Source of the DNA: Bacteroidota bacterium | GTDB lineage: Bacteria > Bacteroidota > Bacteroidia > Chitinophagales > JADJOU01 | NCBI GenBank assembly: GCA_016713645.1 | Contig: JADJOU010000009.1 | Coordinates: 1-13,827, forward strand | Length of the DNA: 13,827 nucleotides | Direction of reading: 5' to 3' | In this document: positions 1 through 7,957 of the stretch, one piece after another | Numbering within the stretch: position 1 is the stretch's first letter | How the letters are laid out: each line of letters begins with the position of its first letter | Made by a program: the position numbers and the translations under genes | Notes under the pieces: model-generated | Told to the model about the DNA's origin: nothing | What the model saw: the letters and a program-made list of their open reading frames with translations, nothing else | Database searches by the model: none

Positions 1-2108
1 GTTTTTCGAGTAATACTTTTGCTACACAATCTCATCTTTCCTGTCTTTGCATCTACCTCTAATAATTTTACTCGAATATGATCGCCTGTTTTTAAAATCC
101 CTCCATACTCGGCAATCGCTTCCAAGAAATTTCAGAAATATGCAATAAACCTTCTTTTCCTGGCAAAATTTCAACAAAATGCGCCGAACTCGACAATATT
201 CTTTACCACTGCATCATAGATATCTCCAAACTACTGGAACCGTTGCGATTCCTTTGATTCTAGCATATGCCTTATCAATATTATCTTTGTTGTTTGCGAA
301 AATTTGCACCTTGCCAAATCCATTCAATTTCTTCAATGGTAATGGTTGAATTTGTAGCTGCTTGTAATTCTTGTGTAAGTCTTCCACCTGGCCCGATTAC
401 CGCAATTCGATGAACTCCTTTTGGAATTTCAAATTCAACCAAATCTAGGTGTGGTTTTAAATCACAAAGCAGCCGTCGAAATTGTCTTATTCATTTCGTT
501 TAAGATATGCTTTCTTCCATTTTTCACGGGATTCAACGCCTTCATCAATAATTCATGCGTCAATCCGTCGATTTTAATATCCATTTGACAAGCGGTAATT
601 CCTTTGTGTTCTCAATACCTTTGAAATCCATATCTCCTAAATGATCTTCATTTCCAAGGATGTCTGATAGGATAACTGGCATTGCCTCTAACATCTGTAA
701 TCAATCCCATCGCAATTCCAGAAACAATTTCCGAGATTGGAACTCCACCATCCATTAAGGCTAAACTTCCTGCACAAACTGTAGCCATAAAATATGAACC
801 ATTCGACTCTAGAATATCGGATACAACTCTCTAATCGTATCATGAAAATCGGCTGAAACTTACTTTTCAAAGCTCTCAAAGCTAAGTTTCCATGTCCAAA
901 TTTCTCTCTTCTTCCAACGCCTCTATTTGGATTGGCTTCTCCTGTAGAGAATGAAGGAAAATTTGAAAGTGCAACAAAAAGGGCTGTGTTCCTTCAAATA
1001 TTGCTCCGTCTATCGTTTGTTGATCCAATTTTGTACCTAAAGTAACTGTAGTGAGCGATTGTATCTCACCTCTTGTAAATACGTGGCTGATCCATGGGAC
1101 GTGGGTAAATGAGCCGATCTCTGACCAGATATCTCTGACATCTTCCATTTTTCTTCCGTCTAATCTCACTTTCTCATCCAACACCACCCCTGCTCTTCCA
1201 ATGGCTTTTTTAACTGCTTATAATAGAATTTGAGCAAGAATTTCTTTTCTTTTTCCTCGTCAGACAAGGTTTCTGTGAAATCTGTCAAGATTTTTGCAAA
1301 TGACTCCGTGCGCCATCTTTACCAGATGCTGCTCTTGCAATCGCTTGAACTTTATCGTAAGAATATTCCTTGATTTTTTTGTATAATTAACTTCATCTGA
1401 GTCTTCATGGCAATATGTTCTCTTAACTGCTTTGCCCACTTTCCTTCTAATTCTTTCTGCATTTTACAATAAATTCTGATTGCCCCGTGACCAAATGCAA
1501 TTGCTTCTGCCATCTCAGCTTCAGAAAATCTCATTCATTCGCCTTCTACCATCTCAATATATCGTGCTCATTGGCTGCGACTATCATGTCGATGTCTAAG
1601 TGCTCAATATCATGATTGCTGGATTGATGACCAATTTGCCATTCAATCTTCCTACTCAACTGAAACAGGTCCACCAAAAGGGATATCAGATACCATCAAG
1701 GCAGCACTGCTGACAAACATGCCAAAGTATCTGGTATAACGGTCATATCAGAACCCAAAAGAGACAGTTACCATCGTATTGGAGTGGTAATCTGAAGGAA
1801 TAATGGTCTCAATGCTCTATCGATCAATCTGCAAATCAAGATTTCATAATCCGTTGGTCTAGCCTCACGCCTTGAAATCCGCAGAAACTTTACCTGTTGA
1901 AGAAAATTTCTCTTTGTAATCTATCGTCAATGGAAGAAAATCTACTCCTTCTGCAGCGTCTTTTAAACTGGACCTATCTGTAGCTAATATTACTGTATTG
2001 CCTTGGCCTTTTAACGACTGAACCATCGGCTTGCTTGGCCAATTTGCCTGTTTCAATGGTTACTTGTTCGCCATTGCCTATATTAAATGTTATATTCTGA
2101 ATATCCAT
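1..2108 (-). CDS. pnp: Polyribonucleotide nucleotidyltransferase (PNPase), multiply frameshifted, C-terminus off the left edge
   Basis: Phosphorolytic 3'-5' exoribonuclease of mRNA decay, normally a cytoplasmic homotrimer. The ATG at 2106-2108 starts MDIQNITFNIGNGEQ. Pieces in different frames then follow the family order. First RNase PH domain: GNTVILAT and EGVDFLPLTIDYKEKF near 1900-1990, RLIDRALRPLF near 1815-1850. Second RNase PH domain: RLDGRK near 1150, FTRGEIQSLTTVTLGTK, MDGGVPISEIVSG near 740, DILGNEDHLGDMDFK near 640 with the catalytic aspartates, GITACQMDIKIDGL. KH domain: VIGPGGRLTQEL near 385-400 (GxxG present). S1 domain: HISEISW then LKTGDHIRVKLLEVDA at the left edge. About 700 codons are covered, so only the last few residues are missing. 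At least ten frame breaks and an in-frame stop near 1530 interrupt it. It follows rpsO, the classic rpsO-pnp order. Identity is sure; integrity is not. Confidence 0.93.
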
Positions 2109-2140
2109 AGTCTATTATTTGATTTTTATAATGTATACAA

Positions 2141-2185
2141 TAAAAAAATTGCCGATGGTTTCCCAATTCTGAATTCATCGGCAAT
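2141..2185 (-). terminator. Rho-independent terminator between rpsO and pnp
   Basis: Perfect 10-bp inverted repeat ATTGCCGATG (2148-2157) / CATCGGCAAT (2176-2185) with an 18-nt loop. On the minus strand it is followed by a run of seven T (complement of 2142-2148). It lies 17 bases past the rpsO stop and 40 bases before the pnp start. It would end or attenuate rpsO transcription, as terminators between these two genes do in other bacteria. Confidence 0.8.
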
Positions 2186-2201
2186 CTGTAGATGTATATG
2201 A

Positions 2202-2469
2202 TTATTTACGTAAATTGAGTTTCAATATCAAAGCGCGATACTTCTCAATATCCTTGCTCATTAGGTAAGAGGGAAATCGCTTTCTCTGACCTACCAATTT
2301 CAATAGCGAAAGGTCTATTGTGGTCTTTTTTCGCATTTTTGAGGTGACCCGTCAAATGGTTGATTCTGTGAGTAAGTAATTGCAACTTGTGCCTCAGTAG
2401 ATCCTGTGTTTTATCACTTCCACCGTACTCTTTGAAAATTTGCTTCTTAGTTTCTGTTGTTAACTTCAT
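2202..2469 (-). CDS. rpsO: 30S ribosomal protein S15
   Basis: Primary binder of the 16S rRNA central domain in the small ribosomal subunit. ATG at 2467-2469 gives MKLTTETKKQIFKEYGGSDK. Reading the three frames in turn gives TGSTEAQVAI, LTHRINHLTGHLKNAKKDH, LLKLVGQRKR and YLMSKDIEKYRALILKLNLRK, with the stop TAA at 2202-2204. That is the complete S15 family pattern. The span fits about 89 codons, the usual S15 length. Three or four small shifts lie near 2405, 2373, 2325 and 2300. Because S15 is short and normally kept in bacteria, these breaks are most likely sequence errors. The gene stands alone between the substrate-binding protein gene and the terminator before pnp. Confidence 0.92.
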
Positions 2470-2503
2470 CTTTTATTAACTTAATTTTTTTAAAATTCGG
2501 GTG

Positions 2504-2511
2504 CAAATGTA
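2504..2511 (-). promoter_or_regulatory. Candidate -7 promoter element for rpsO
   Basis: The minus strand reads TACATTTG, an exact match to the Bacteroidota -7 pattern TAnnTTTG, 35 bases before the rpsO ATG. I see no clear TTTG -33 element at the usual distance, so this is a partial match only. Confidence 0.4.
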
Positions 2512-2613
2512 AACAAATATTTCTTTTTCATCTCTTTTTTTTTTGTAGAAAATGTTTCATAAGTAAAACTTACAAGTTTTCTAAGTCATTTTCCCATTTT
2601 TAAAAAGCTGAAT

Positions 2614-3393
2614 TTAATCAACTTTATGCATCCTTAGTTTGTTGAAATAGGGTAGACAATTGTTCAAATGACTTCCCATACCATGAGAATATTTTCCATC
2701 AACAAAGAAGGATAGTTGTATTAGGCAATAATTTATTAAAGTAGTTTCTGTGTGATTGTGTAAATCTAAAAGGCTCTGATGATAGGAGCAAATAGGCCGG
2801 TGAAAGGGCTATAATATCTTCTTCACTTATTGTTGGGTATCTATTGGAATTATTGTACATATTTTCCAAAACCAGCTTGCAACATCATATTCGAAATGAA
2901 GGTATCGCCTCCAATGGTCATCATGGGATTATTCCAAATCAAATAGATGGCGGAATGCATTTTTTCGGGTTTATGGTTGATTGCGCTCGAATCGCTTCCA
3001 ACCATCGCGTTTTTATTTGTCTTGCCTGTTATTTCTCCAATATCACCGATCATCGATAGTGCTTGTTCTAGATTTTGAACATCCGAAACATATACGGACA
3101 CACTTTGCTGTAGGATTTCGATTTTCTCTTTGGGGATTCTCTTCTTTATTCGTGAAGATGAAATCGGCCTTCAATTGCACTATTTGTTCAAGATCAAAGT
3201 CCTTCGTGCCACCGATTTTTGTCGCATTTTTTACTTTTTCTTTGGGCAAAATACAATAGCGCGTGATACCGACAATTTCTTCTTCTAGTCCCAGATCAAA
3301 GAGCAATTCTGTGATAGATGGCACCAAGGATACAATGCGCACAGGACTTTGTTTCAATAGAATTTCTCGTCCAATTTGATCGATGATTTTCAT
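2614..3393 (-). CDS. Cobalamin/metal-type ABC transporter substrate-binding protein (helical backbone receptor, BtuF-like)
   Basis: The ATG at 3391-3393 opens MKIIDQIGREILLKQSPVRIVSLVPSIT, the start pattern of the helical-backbone metal or B12 receptor family. Further motifs in order: ELLFDLGLEEEIVGITRYC, KIGGTKDFDLEQI, DFIFTNKEEN, VYVSDVQNLEQALSMIGDI, INHKPEKMHSAIYLIW, NNPMMTIGGDTFISNMM, RYPTISEEDIIALSP and LVDGKY. The stop TAA is at 2614-2616. Total about 259 residues, the usual length. Frame breaks lie near 3120, 2860 and 2720. No signal peptide or lipobox is visible, so ligand and location are open; the family typically binds cobalamin, heme or iron chelates. It starts one base past the stop of the preceding pseudouridine synthase gene, so it is the last gene of a four-gene operon. 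No permease or ATPase gene is nearby. Confidence 0.8.
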
Positions 3394-3394
3394 C

Positions 3395-4121
3395 CTATTT
3401 GTTAGACCTTAAATGTTTTAGTACCAATTGAAAATCCTTGGGCAAATCGGCCTCCAAGATCATAACTTCGTTAGTGGTAGGATGTGTTATGGTGAGTTTA
3501 GATGCGTGTAAGGTCAAACGATTGATCAATGGTCCTCTTCTTCCACTTCCTTATTGGGTTTGTAATGCTTTTTAATTTCAGAGAGAAAATCCCTGTTTTT
3601 TCGGGCAAACCATAGATGGGGTCAATGGCCAATGGATGCTGTATGGCTTGCATATGCACGCGAATTTGGTGTGTTCTTCCCGTTTCAATTTGAATGTCCA
3701 GAAGGTATAGTGCCTAAATTCTTCGATGGTTTGATAATGGGTGATTGCATCCAATCCCTGATTTATGTATGAGGTATCGCCCTCTGTGGGCTTTGTTTTC
3801 GGCTATCTTTATGTAAGCGTCGCTGCCTTGACTTGCATTCTCCCATGCACGAGAGCGATGTAATTCTTGGCTGTTTTCGCTCCTGAAACTGAAGGGAGAG
3901 GTGCTTGTGCGCAGCAGCATTTTTGCCAATATCAAGACGCCACTGGTATCTCGGTCGATTCTATGTACAATAAAAATGTTGGGATATTGCTTTTCAAAAT
4001 GCGCTTTGATATTCCAGTCTTCTGATTTTATTCTATCTGGCAATACGAGACAACCCGATGGTTTATTGACCACAAGTATATCTTCATCTTCGTATATTAC
4101 ATCTATTTTTATTGGTTTCAT
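3395..4121 (-). CDS. RluA-family RNA pseudouridine synthase, frameshifted
   Basis: Converts uridine to pseudouridine in rRNA or tRNA. The start MKPIKIDVIYEDEDILVVNKPSG is the RluA-family opening. HRIDRDTSGVLILAK holds the catalytic aspartate (residue 56). Past a frame break near 3912 come KNAAAHKHLSLQFQER, then ETGRTHQIRVHMQAIQHPLA and IDPIYG near 3610-3700, which are the family's C-terminal signature. After further breaks near 3840, 3720, 3590 and 3540, RLTLHASKLTITHP and PKDFQLVLKHLRSNK lead to TAG at 3395-3397. About 240 residues with no S4 domain, so it is closer to short RluA/RluC-like enzymes than to S4-containing RluD. The target uridine cannot be read from sequence. It begins 7 bases after the RluE-type gene and its stop nearly touches the next ATG, so it is operonic. 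Confidence 0.87.
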
Positions 4122-4128
4122 CTTAAGT

Positions 4129-4722
4129 TCAGTTTTTGTAAAGGCTTTCTCTATCTATTCTCATGCATATTTCATTTTGCAAATCTGCTAATTTTAAATT
4201 TTCAATGGCCACTCGAATCAACCTCAATGTCGGAAATCCAATTGCAGCAGTCATTTTGCGCACTTGTCGATTTTTTCCTTCAATCAAATTCAATTCAAGC
4301 CAAGATGTGGGAATGCTTTTGCGCACGCGAATGGGAGGGACGCGCTCTGCTGTAGTTACAGATTCTAAGATCTTTGCCCTGCAAGGTTTGGTCTGATATT
4401 TCTTACCATCAATTGAAATGCTCACGCCCAAAGCTAATTTTTGAATATTCTCCTCATTCGGTAGGCCTTCTACTTGTGCATGATAGGTCCGCTCATGTTG
4501 ATTTCTTGGATGAAGAAGCCGATCTGTAAGGGCTTTGTCATTGGTGATGATGAGCAAGCCTTCGCTGTCTTTATCCAATCTTCCCACGGGATAGACATCT
4601 TTTGGAAATGAAAACAAATTCGCAAGCGTTATCTCTCCTGGCTCGCCGCTGAATTGAGAAATGACCCCATAAGGTTTGTTGATGAAAAAATAGATGGGCG
4701 ATTGTTCTGTCATGCACGGCAA
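4129..4722 (-). CDS. rluE: 23S rRNA pseudouridine synthase, RluE type (RsuA family), intact
   Basis: Pseudouridine synthase of the RsuA/RluB/RluE/RluF family. In Escherichia coli RluE modifies U2457 of 23S rRNA. Unbroken frame of 197 residues, close to RluE length and lacking the S4 domain of other RsuA members. It shows FFINKPYGVISQF, then PVGRLDKDSEGLLIITND with the catalytic aspartate (residue 50 from the first ATG). PPIRVRKSIPTSWLEL, a stretch shared closely with E. coli RluE, is followed by EGKNRQVRKMTAAIGFPTL and RLIRVAI. The true start may be the ATG three codons later (4713), giving MTEQSPIYFF. It is the second gene of the minus operon. It is one of few undamaged genes in the left half. 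Confidence 0.88.
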   Translation of the reverse strand: MPCMTEQSPIYFFINKPYGVISQFSGEPGEITLANLFSFPKDVYPVGRLDKDSEGLLIITNDKALTDRLLHPRNQHERTYHAQVEGLPNEENIQKLALGVSISIDGKKYQTKPCRAKILESVTTAERVPPIRVRKSIPTSWLELNLIEGKNRQVRKMTAAIGFPTLRLIRVAIENLKLADLQNEICMRIDRESLYKN

Positions 4723-4781
4723 ATGTATATAAGTATTTGCAAGAAATGGATGGATTCGTCAGGATACTGAATTCACCTGTT

Positions 4782-5402
4782 CTAGGGAATGAGAATTTCT
4801 TCCAATTCACTTAATATCATCGCTGTTGCGCCCCAGATGATATCGCTGCCCAAGCGGTAGCAAGGCGCTCAAGGCGCTCTTCCTTTGATGTGTATCATTT
4901 CAGTAGATTTGTTCTGAAAGATGTCTCGAACATCCACTTCTATAATTCTTTCCACTTCGTTTTTGTCGTGATTAAAAGCGAGTGATCCTGGGGAATAAAA
5001 AACATGTGGTTCAATATAATAATTGCTGGCATGAATATACAAGGGGGAAAGCACGCCAAAATATTCCAACGCGCTGGTGTCAAACCCTCCTTCTTCTTGT
5101 GCTTCGCGGATAGAGGTATGAAATAAAACCTCATCCATCTCCTCTTTTTTCCCTCCAAAAAAACTGATTTGGCCGCTGTGAATGCCATCATAATCAGGTC
5201 TTTTCATGAGTGTCAATTGAATCGAATCGTCGAAAGGAGATAATAAGATCATAACTGCGCCCATTTTTGGGTTCTGATTCAATATCCAGGACTCCGTGGG
5301 AATTTGCTTGAAATAAGCCGCCATTTTATATTGCGCCATATTCCCCGGTAAGACAATTGAATTCAATTGGCGCAATCTATCAAGGATGGTTTCTGCTGTC
5401 AT
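4782..5402 (-). CDS. NUDIX hydrolase, CoA pyrophosphatase type, with in-frame stop
   Basis: Likely hydrolyses CoA or a related nucleoside diphosphate derivative. Before the Nudix box, LTLMKRPDYDGIHSGQISF matches the extra motif of CoA pyrophosphatases. The box runs GGKKEEMD (83-90), then eight residues, then REAQEEGGF (99-107); this spacing is that of the NudL-like group. The family's usual FPGG reads FFGG here. The frame meets TGA at 4869-4871 after GRAP, but the same frame continues with CYRLGSDIIWGATAMIL to TAG at 4782-4784, and IWGATA is the expected C-terminal motif. The TGA arises from a 9-bp direct duplication, so the intended protein is about 203 residues. First gene of the minus operon (60 bases before the RluE gene), with a promoter match just upstream. 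Confidence 0.84.
4861..4878. repeat. 9-bp tandem duplication inside the NUDIX gene
   Basis: CAAGGCGCT is present twice in direct succession. On the coding strand it gives GCG CCT TGA GCG CCT TGC. Removing one copy yields GCG CCT TGC and joins the two parts of the protein without a shift. Confidence 0.9.
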
Positions 5403-5423
5403 GGATATAAAAACAAACGATAT

Positions 5424-5455
5424 TAAATGTAAATCTATATTTTTGCTCTATCAAA
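5424..5455 (-). promoter_or_regulatory. Candidate promoter of the NUDIX-pseudouridine synthase operon
   Basis: The minus strand reads TTTG (5452-5455), 20 bases, then TACATTTA (5424-5431), seven of eight positions of TAnnTTTG. It lies about 22 bases before the ATG at 5402, giving a very short leader. It fits the Bacteroidota -33/-7 spacing. Confidence 0.5.
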
Positions 5456-5490
5456 CACGATTAATTTTACTACTTTTACTTACACGACCG

Positions 5491-5521
5491 ATTATTACTG
5501 ACACGAATTATTATGACACGA
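5491..5521 (+). repeat. Imperfect tandem duplication at a start codon
   Basis: ATTATTACTGACACGA (5491-5506) is followed directly by ATTATTATGACACGA (5507-5521). The copies differ by one C. The second copy supplies the ATG at 5513 used as the start of the next gene; the first copy has ACTG instead. Confidence 0.8.
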
Positions 5522-6727
5522 GAGCGCTACACTACATGGGCAACGAATGAACGAGACGAGAAAATTTTAATAGCCTTGCAATTAGATACGGCCAATTTTA
5601 AAATTATCCTCTATACTTTTGAAGAATCAGCAATTACCAAGGATTTCGTCAATAAAATGCTGAATGAATGGACAAAAGGCGAAGCGGTAGAATTTCCTGA
5701 AGGAACAGTAGGGAAAGATTTAGAGTTATCTGACGATGCACTTTTGCCTGAGAATATCAAAGTAGAGGGAAAGACAGGAGCAATACGACAATTGCAAAAT
5801 GAATGGAGCTATGTTTTGCTCACCACGAAATTGTGGGAATCGTTCAATATAGAATTGGATGAAATCAAGCAAAAAGCGAGAGAATTAAAGGAATATAGCC
5901 ATGAATTGTTCGACCAATGTAAGACTTATTGGGAGCGAGCACTCGAATATAGAAAAGAAAATGATTTGAGTCAAGAGCGCATCAATCAAATCAAAGAGGA
6001 GATCAACAATGTATTTGATCACTTGAAGTTTTTGCGCCAGAATGCAGCGAAGGAAAGAGATGAAGTGACGGAGAAGTTTAAAGCTGAAATCAATGAAGCC
6101 CTTGCCGCAGTGGCTAAAACATTGGAGTCTTCCAATATTCATTTCAAAAATGTCATGGAAGAACTCAAGGAATACAGGCTAAATTGAAAGATGCCAATGT
6201 GCGAAGGGATGTTAAGAATGCATTGTTTGATGAGGTTCAAAAGTATTTTGAAATACTCAAAAGCAAGCGCAGCGATACACATGGTGCGGTTAAAAACAAG
6301 CGATTGGAAGGCCTCAAGGCGGTCATCGAGAAAATTGAAAAATCACTCAACAACGATAAGCGCGATTTAGAGTATAATTTAAAGCGCATGGACAATTCCA
6401 ATGTGAGCAAATTGGAAATGCAATTGAGAGAGGCAAAGTTGAAAATGATTCGCGATTGGATTTCTTCTAAAGAAGAAAAGTTAAAAGACATTCAAATCAC
6501 CTACGCAAAAATTGAAAAAGATTATGCGGATAAAAGTGAAAATAAGAAAAAGCAAAATCCTCCGAAATCAAGCCAAACAGCGGATGGCGGTAAAGGAGAA
6601 TCTAATGTCGATGAAGGGTTAAAAAGATTTGGAAGAGATCGACGAAAGTGTCGCTAGCGCCGAAGAATTAAAAGTAATGGCAGATGCAGAAAAACTGCTT
6701 TCAGACGGAAACAACATCAATCAATAA
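5513..6727 (+). CDS. Charged coiled-coil protein of unknown function
   Basis: I do not recognise this family. Read through two frame breaks it is about 404 residues. The ATG at 5513 gives MTRERYTTWATNERDEKI. The first ~110 residues look folded (ILIALQLDTANFKIILYTF, then an acidic loop). From about residue 105 the rest is almost wholly helical and rich in K, E, Q and R, with long coiled-coil stretches. A low-complexity linker (KKKQNPPKSSQTADGGKG) and a short acidic tail (KDLEEIDESVASAEELKVM) end at TAA 6725-6727. Breaks lie near 6170 (reading KETQAKLKDANV across it) and 6625 in a run of five A. No signal peptide or membrane segment, so probably cytoplasmic. It resembles DUF349-type helical proteins in composition only. 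The next gene starts 21 bases later on the same strand, so the two probably form an operon. Confidence 0.72.
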
Positions 6728-6748
6728 ACATTATTAAACTAACTAAAC

Positions 6749-7678
6749 ATGAGTGAAAATCAAAAAAGCAACAAATCCATTTATTTAATCCTTATTGGTC
6801 TTTTATTATTGACCAATGTCGTTTGTGGTTATCTTTTGTGGAATAAGAAACAACAGCACATCCAATTGGAAACGGATTATACCAGTTTAAATACCCAAAA
6901 AACGGAATGGATGTCATGTATAAGGAGACAGCATCTAGTTTGGATGAGCAAAAGGGAATCAACACGCGATTGGATAGTTTGATTTCTGTGCGCGAGTCTG
7001 AGATGACAGAGAAAAAATCTGAAATCGAGCGCTTATTGAAAAAATCGAATTTGACTGCTAGCGAGCTTTCAAAGGCAAAAACGTTGATCAATGAATTGAA
7101 AGCGCAGAACCAACAAGTTTTGTTGGATGTCGATAATTTGAAAAAAGAAATTGGCATTCTCAAAGAGGAAAACTCTGCCTTGACGACCAATTTGCAGACA
7201 GAAAAGGAAACGACTAAGAATCTTTCTGAAGCTAAATCTAAGCTAGAGGAGTCGAATAAATTTTTGACCACGAAGTACGATATAGCAGCTCTTTTGCAGA
7301 CGAATAATATGCAGGCGACAGGAATCAAAACAAAGAGCAATGGAAAAGAAGTTGAATTGAATAAAATTAGCAAAATGGAAAAATTGCGCATTTGTTATGA
7401 AACAGGCTTGAACAAAGTCATTGAAAAAGGCCAAGTGGATCACTATATCCGAATTGTAGGTCCAAATGGAACGACGATTACAGGTACTGAATCTGGCAAA
7501 ATCAAAATGGCTGATGGCAAAGAAACACAGTATTCAAAGAAAATCAGTTTTGATTATGCTGCAGTGAGTAAAACTATGCGTCTATTGGGATGGAAACAAT
7601 TTCAGTGCAGGGAAGCATACTGTTGAAGTATATCAAAATGGCAATCAGATTGGTATTTCCAATTTTGAATTGAAATAA
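6749..7678 (+). CDS. Membrane-anchored coiled-coil protein of unknown function
   Basis: MSENQKSNKS is followed by one hydrophobic helix (SIYLILIGLLLLTNVVCGYLL, residues about 10-30), then a long coiled coil (about 45-190: SEMTEKKSEIERLLKK, KTLINELKAQNQQVLLDVDN, KLEESNKFLTTKYDIAALLQ). A compact C-terminal part (EKLRICYETGLNKVIEKG, YIRIVGPNGTTITG, then HTVEVYQNGNQIGISNFELK) looks like a beta-sandwich. About 309 residues in all. Frame breaks lie near 6905 (after six A) and near 7608. TAA at 7676-7678. The topology suggests a protein anchored in the inner membrane with the coiled coil and C-terminal domain in the periplasm. Similar membrane-plus-coiled-coil proteins are common in Bacteroidota as hypotheticals; I know of no assigned function. 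Last gene of the unit, 23 bases before a strong terminator. Confidence 0.75.
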
Positions 7679-7701
7679 TATTATTCAAATAGAATTTATT
7701 G

Positions 7702-7728
7702 AAAAGCCGCTCATTGAGCGGCTTTTTT
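7702..7728 (+). terminator. Rho-independent terminator
   Basis: AAAAGCCGCTCA (7702-7713) pairs with TGAGCGGCTTTT (7715-7726) around a tiny loop, followed by more T. It is GC-rich at the core and ends the 5513-7678 transcription unit. Confidence 0.9.
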
Positions 7729-7740
7729 AATAGTTGTTAA

Positions 7741-7951
7741 ATTAGGATTAATTTTTTTAAAGAGTCTTTATTGTGCATTTTTTTTTAACACGGAGTAGCT
7801 CAGAGTTATTCACAGAGTTTCACAGAGTTTATTCACAAGTTGTCCCGACAATGTGTCCGGGAGAGTTACATGGAGATTATTCAGAAATTGTGCTGACAAT
7901 TTGTTATCGGGCCATTTTTATAACAGTTGTTAATCGACAATGATTAACAAG
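7741..7951. other. Gene-free stretch with short repeats
   Basis: No coding signal. It holds CACAGAGTTT twice in tandem (7811-7820, 7821-7830), flanked by degenerate copies (CACGGAGTAG, CAGAGTTATT), a pattern seen between genes in Bacteroidota. Two related strings, GACAATGTGTCCGGG (7847-7861) and GACAATTTGTTATCGGG (7894-7910), follow. The right part is the inverted repeat listed next. Confidence 0.6.
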
Positions 7952-7957
7952 TTATAA
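7918..7957. repeat. Large inverted repeat overlapping the trmH stop codon
   Basis: Outer arms TTATAAC (7918-7924) and GTTATAA (7951-7957), inner arms TTGTTAATC (7927-7935) and GATTAACAA (7942-7950), loop GACAAT, and a two-base bulge on the left side only. Sixteen paired bases. No T run follows on the minus strand, so it is not a standard terminator, but it may protect the 3' end of the trmH mRNA. Confidence 0.7.

Noticed and set aside
2565..2580. AAAACTT-AC-AAGTTTT inverted repeat between the substrate-binding gene and rpsO
   Set aside because: AT-only stem with a two-base loop and no T run; too weak to call a terminator.
4869..4871. UGA recoding (alternative code or selenocysteine) in the NUDIX gene
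   Set aside because: The tandem duplication explains the TGA fully, and other genes here use TGA-free frames consistent with the standard code.
5446..5512. Promoter for the plus-strand gene at 5513
   Set aside because: TACTTTTA and TAATTTTA are near -7 matches, but no TTTG lies at the right distance, so I make no call.
6792..7391. 199-residue open frame on the minus strand
   Set aside because: Shadow of the coiled-coil gene on the plus strand; low-complexity F/S/L composition from complementing K/E-rich codons.
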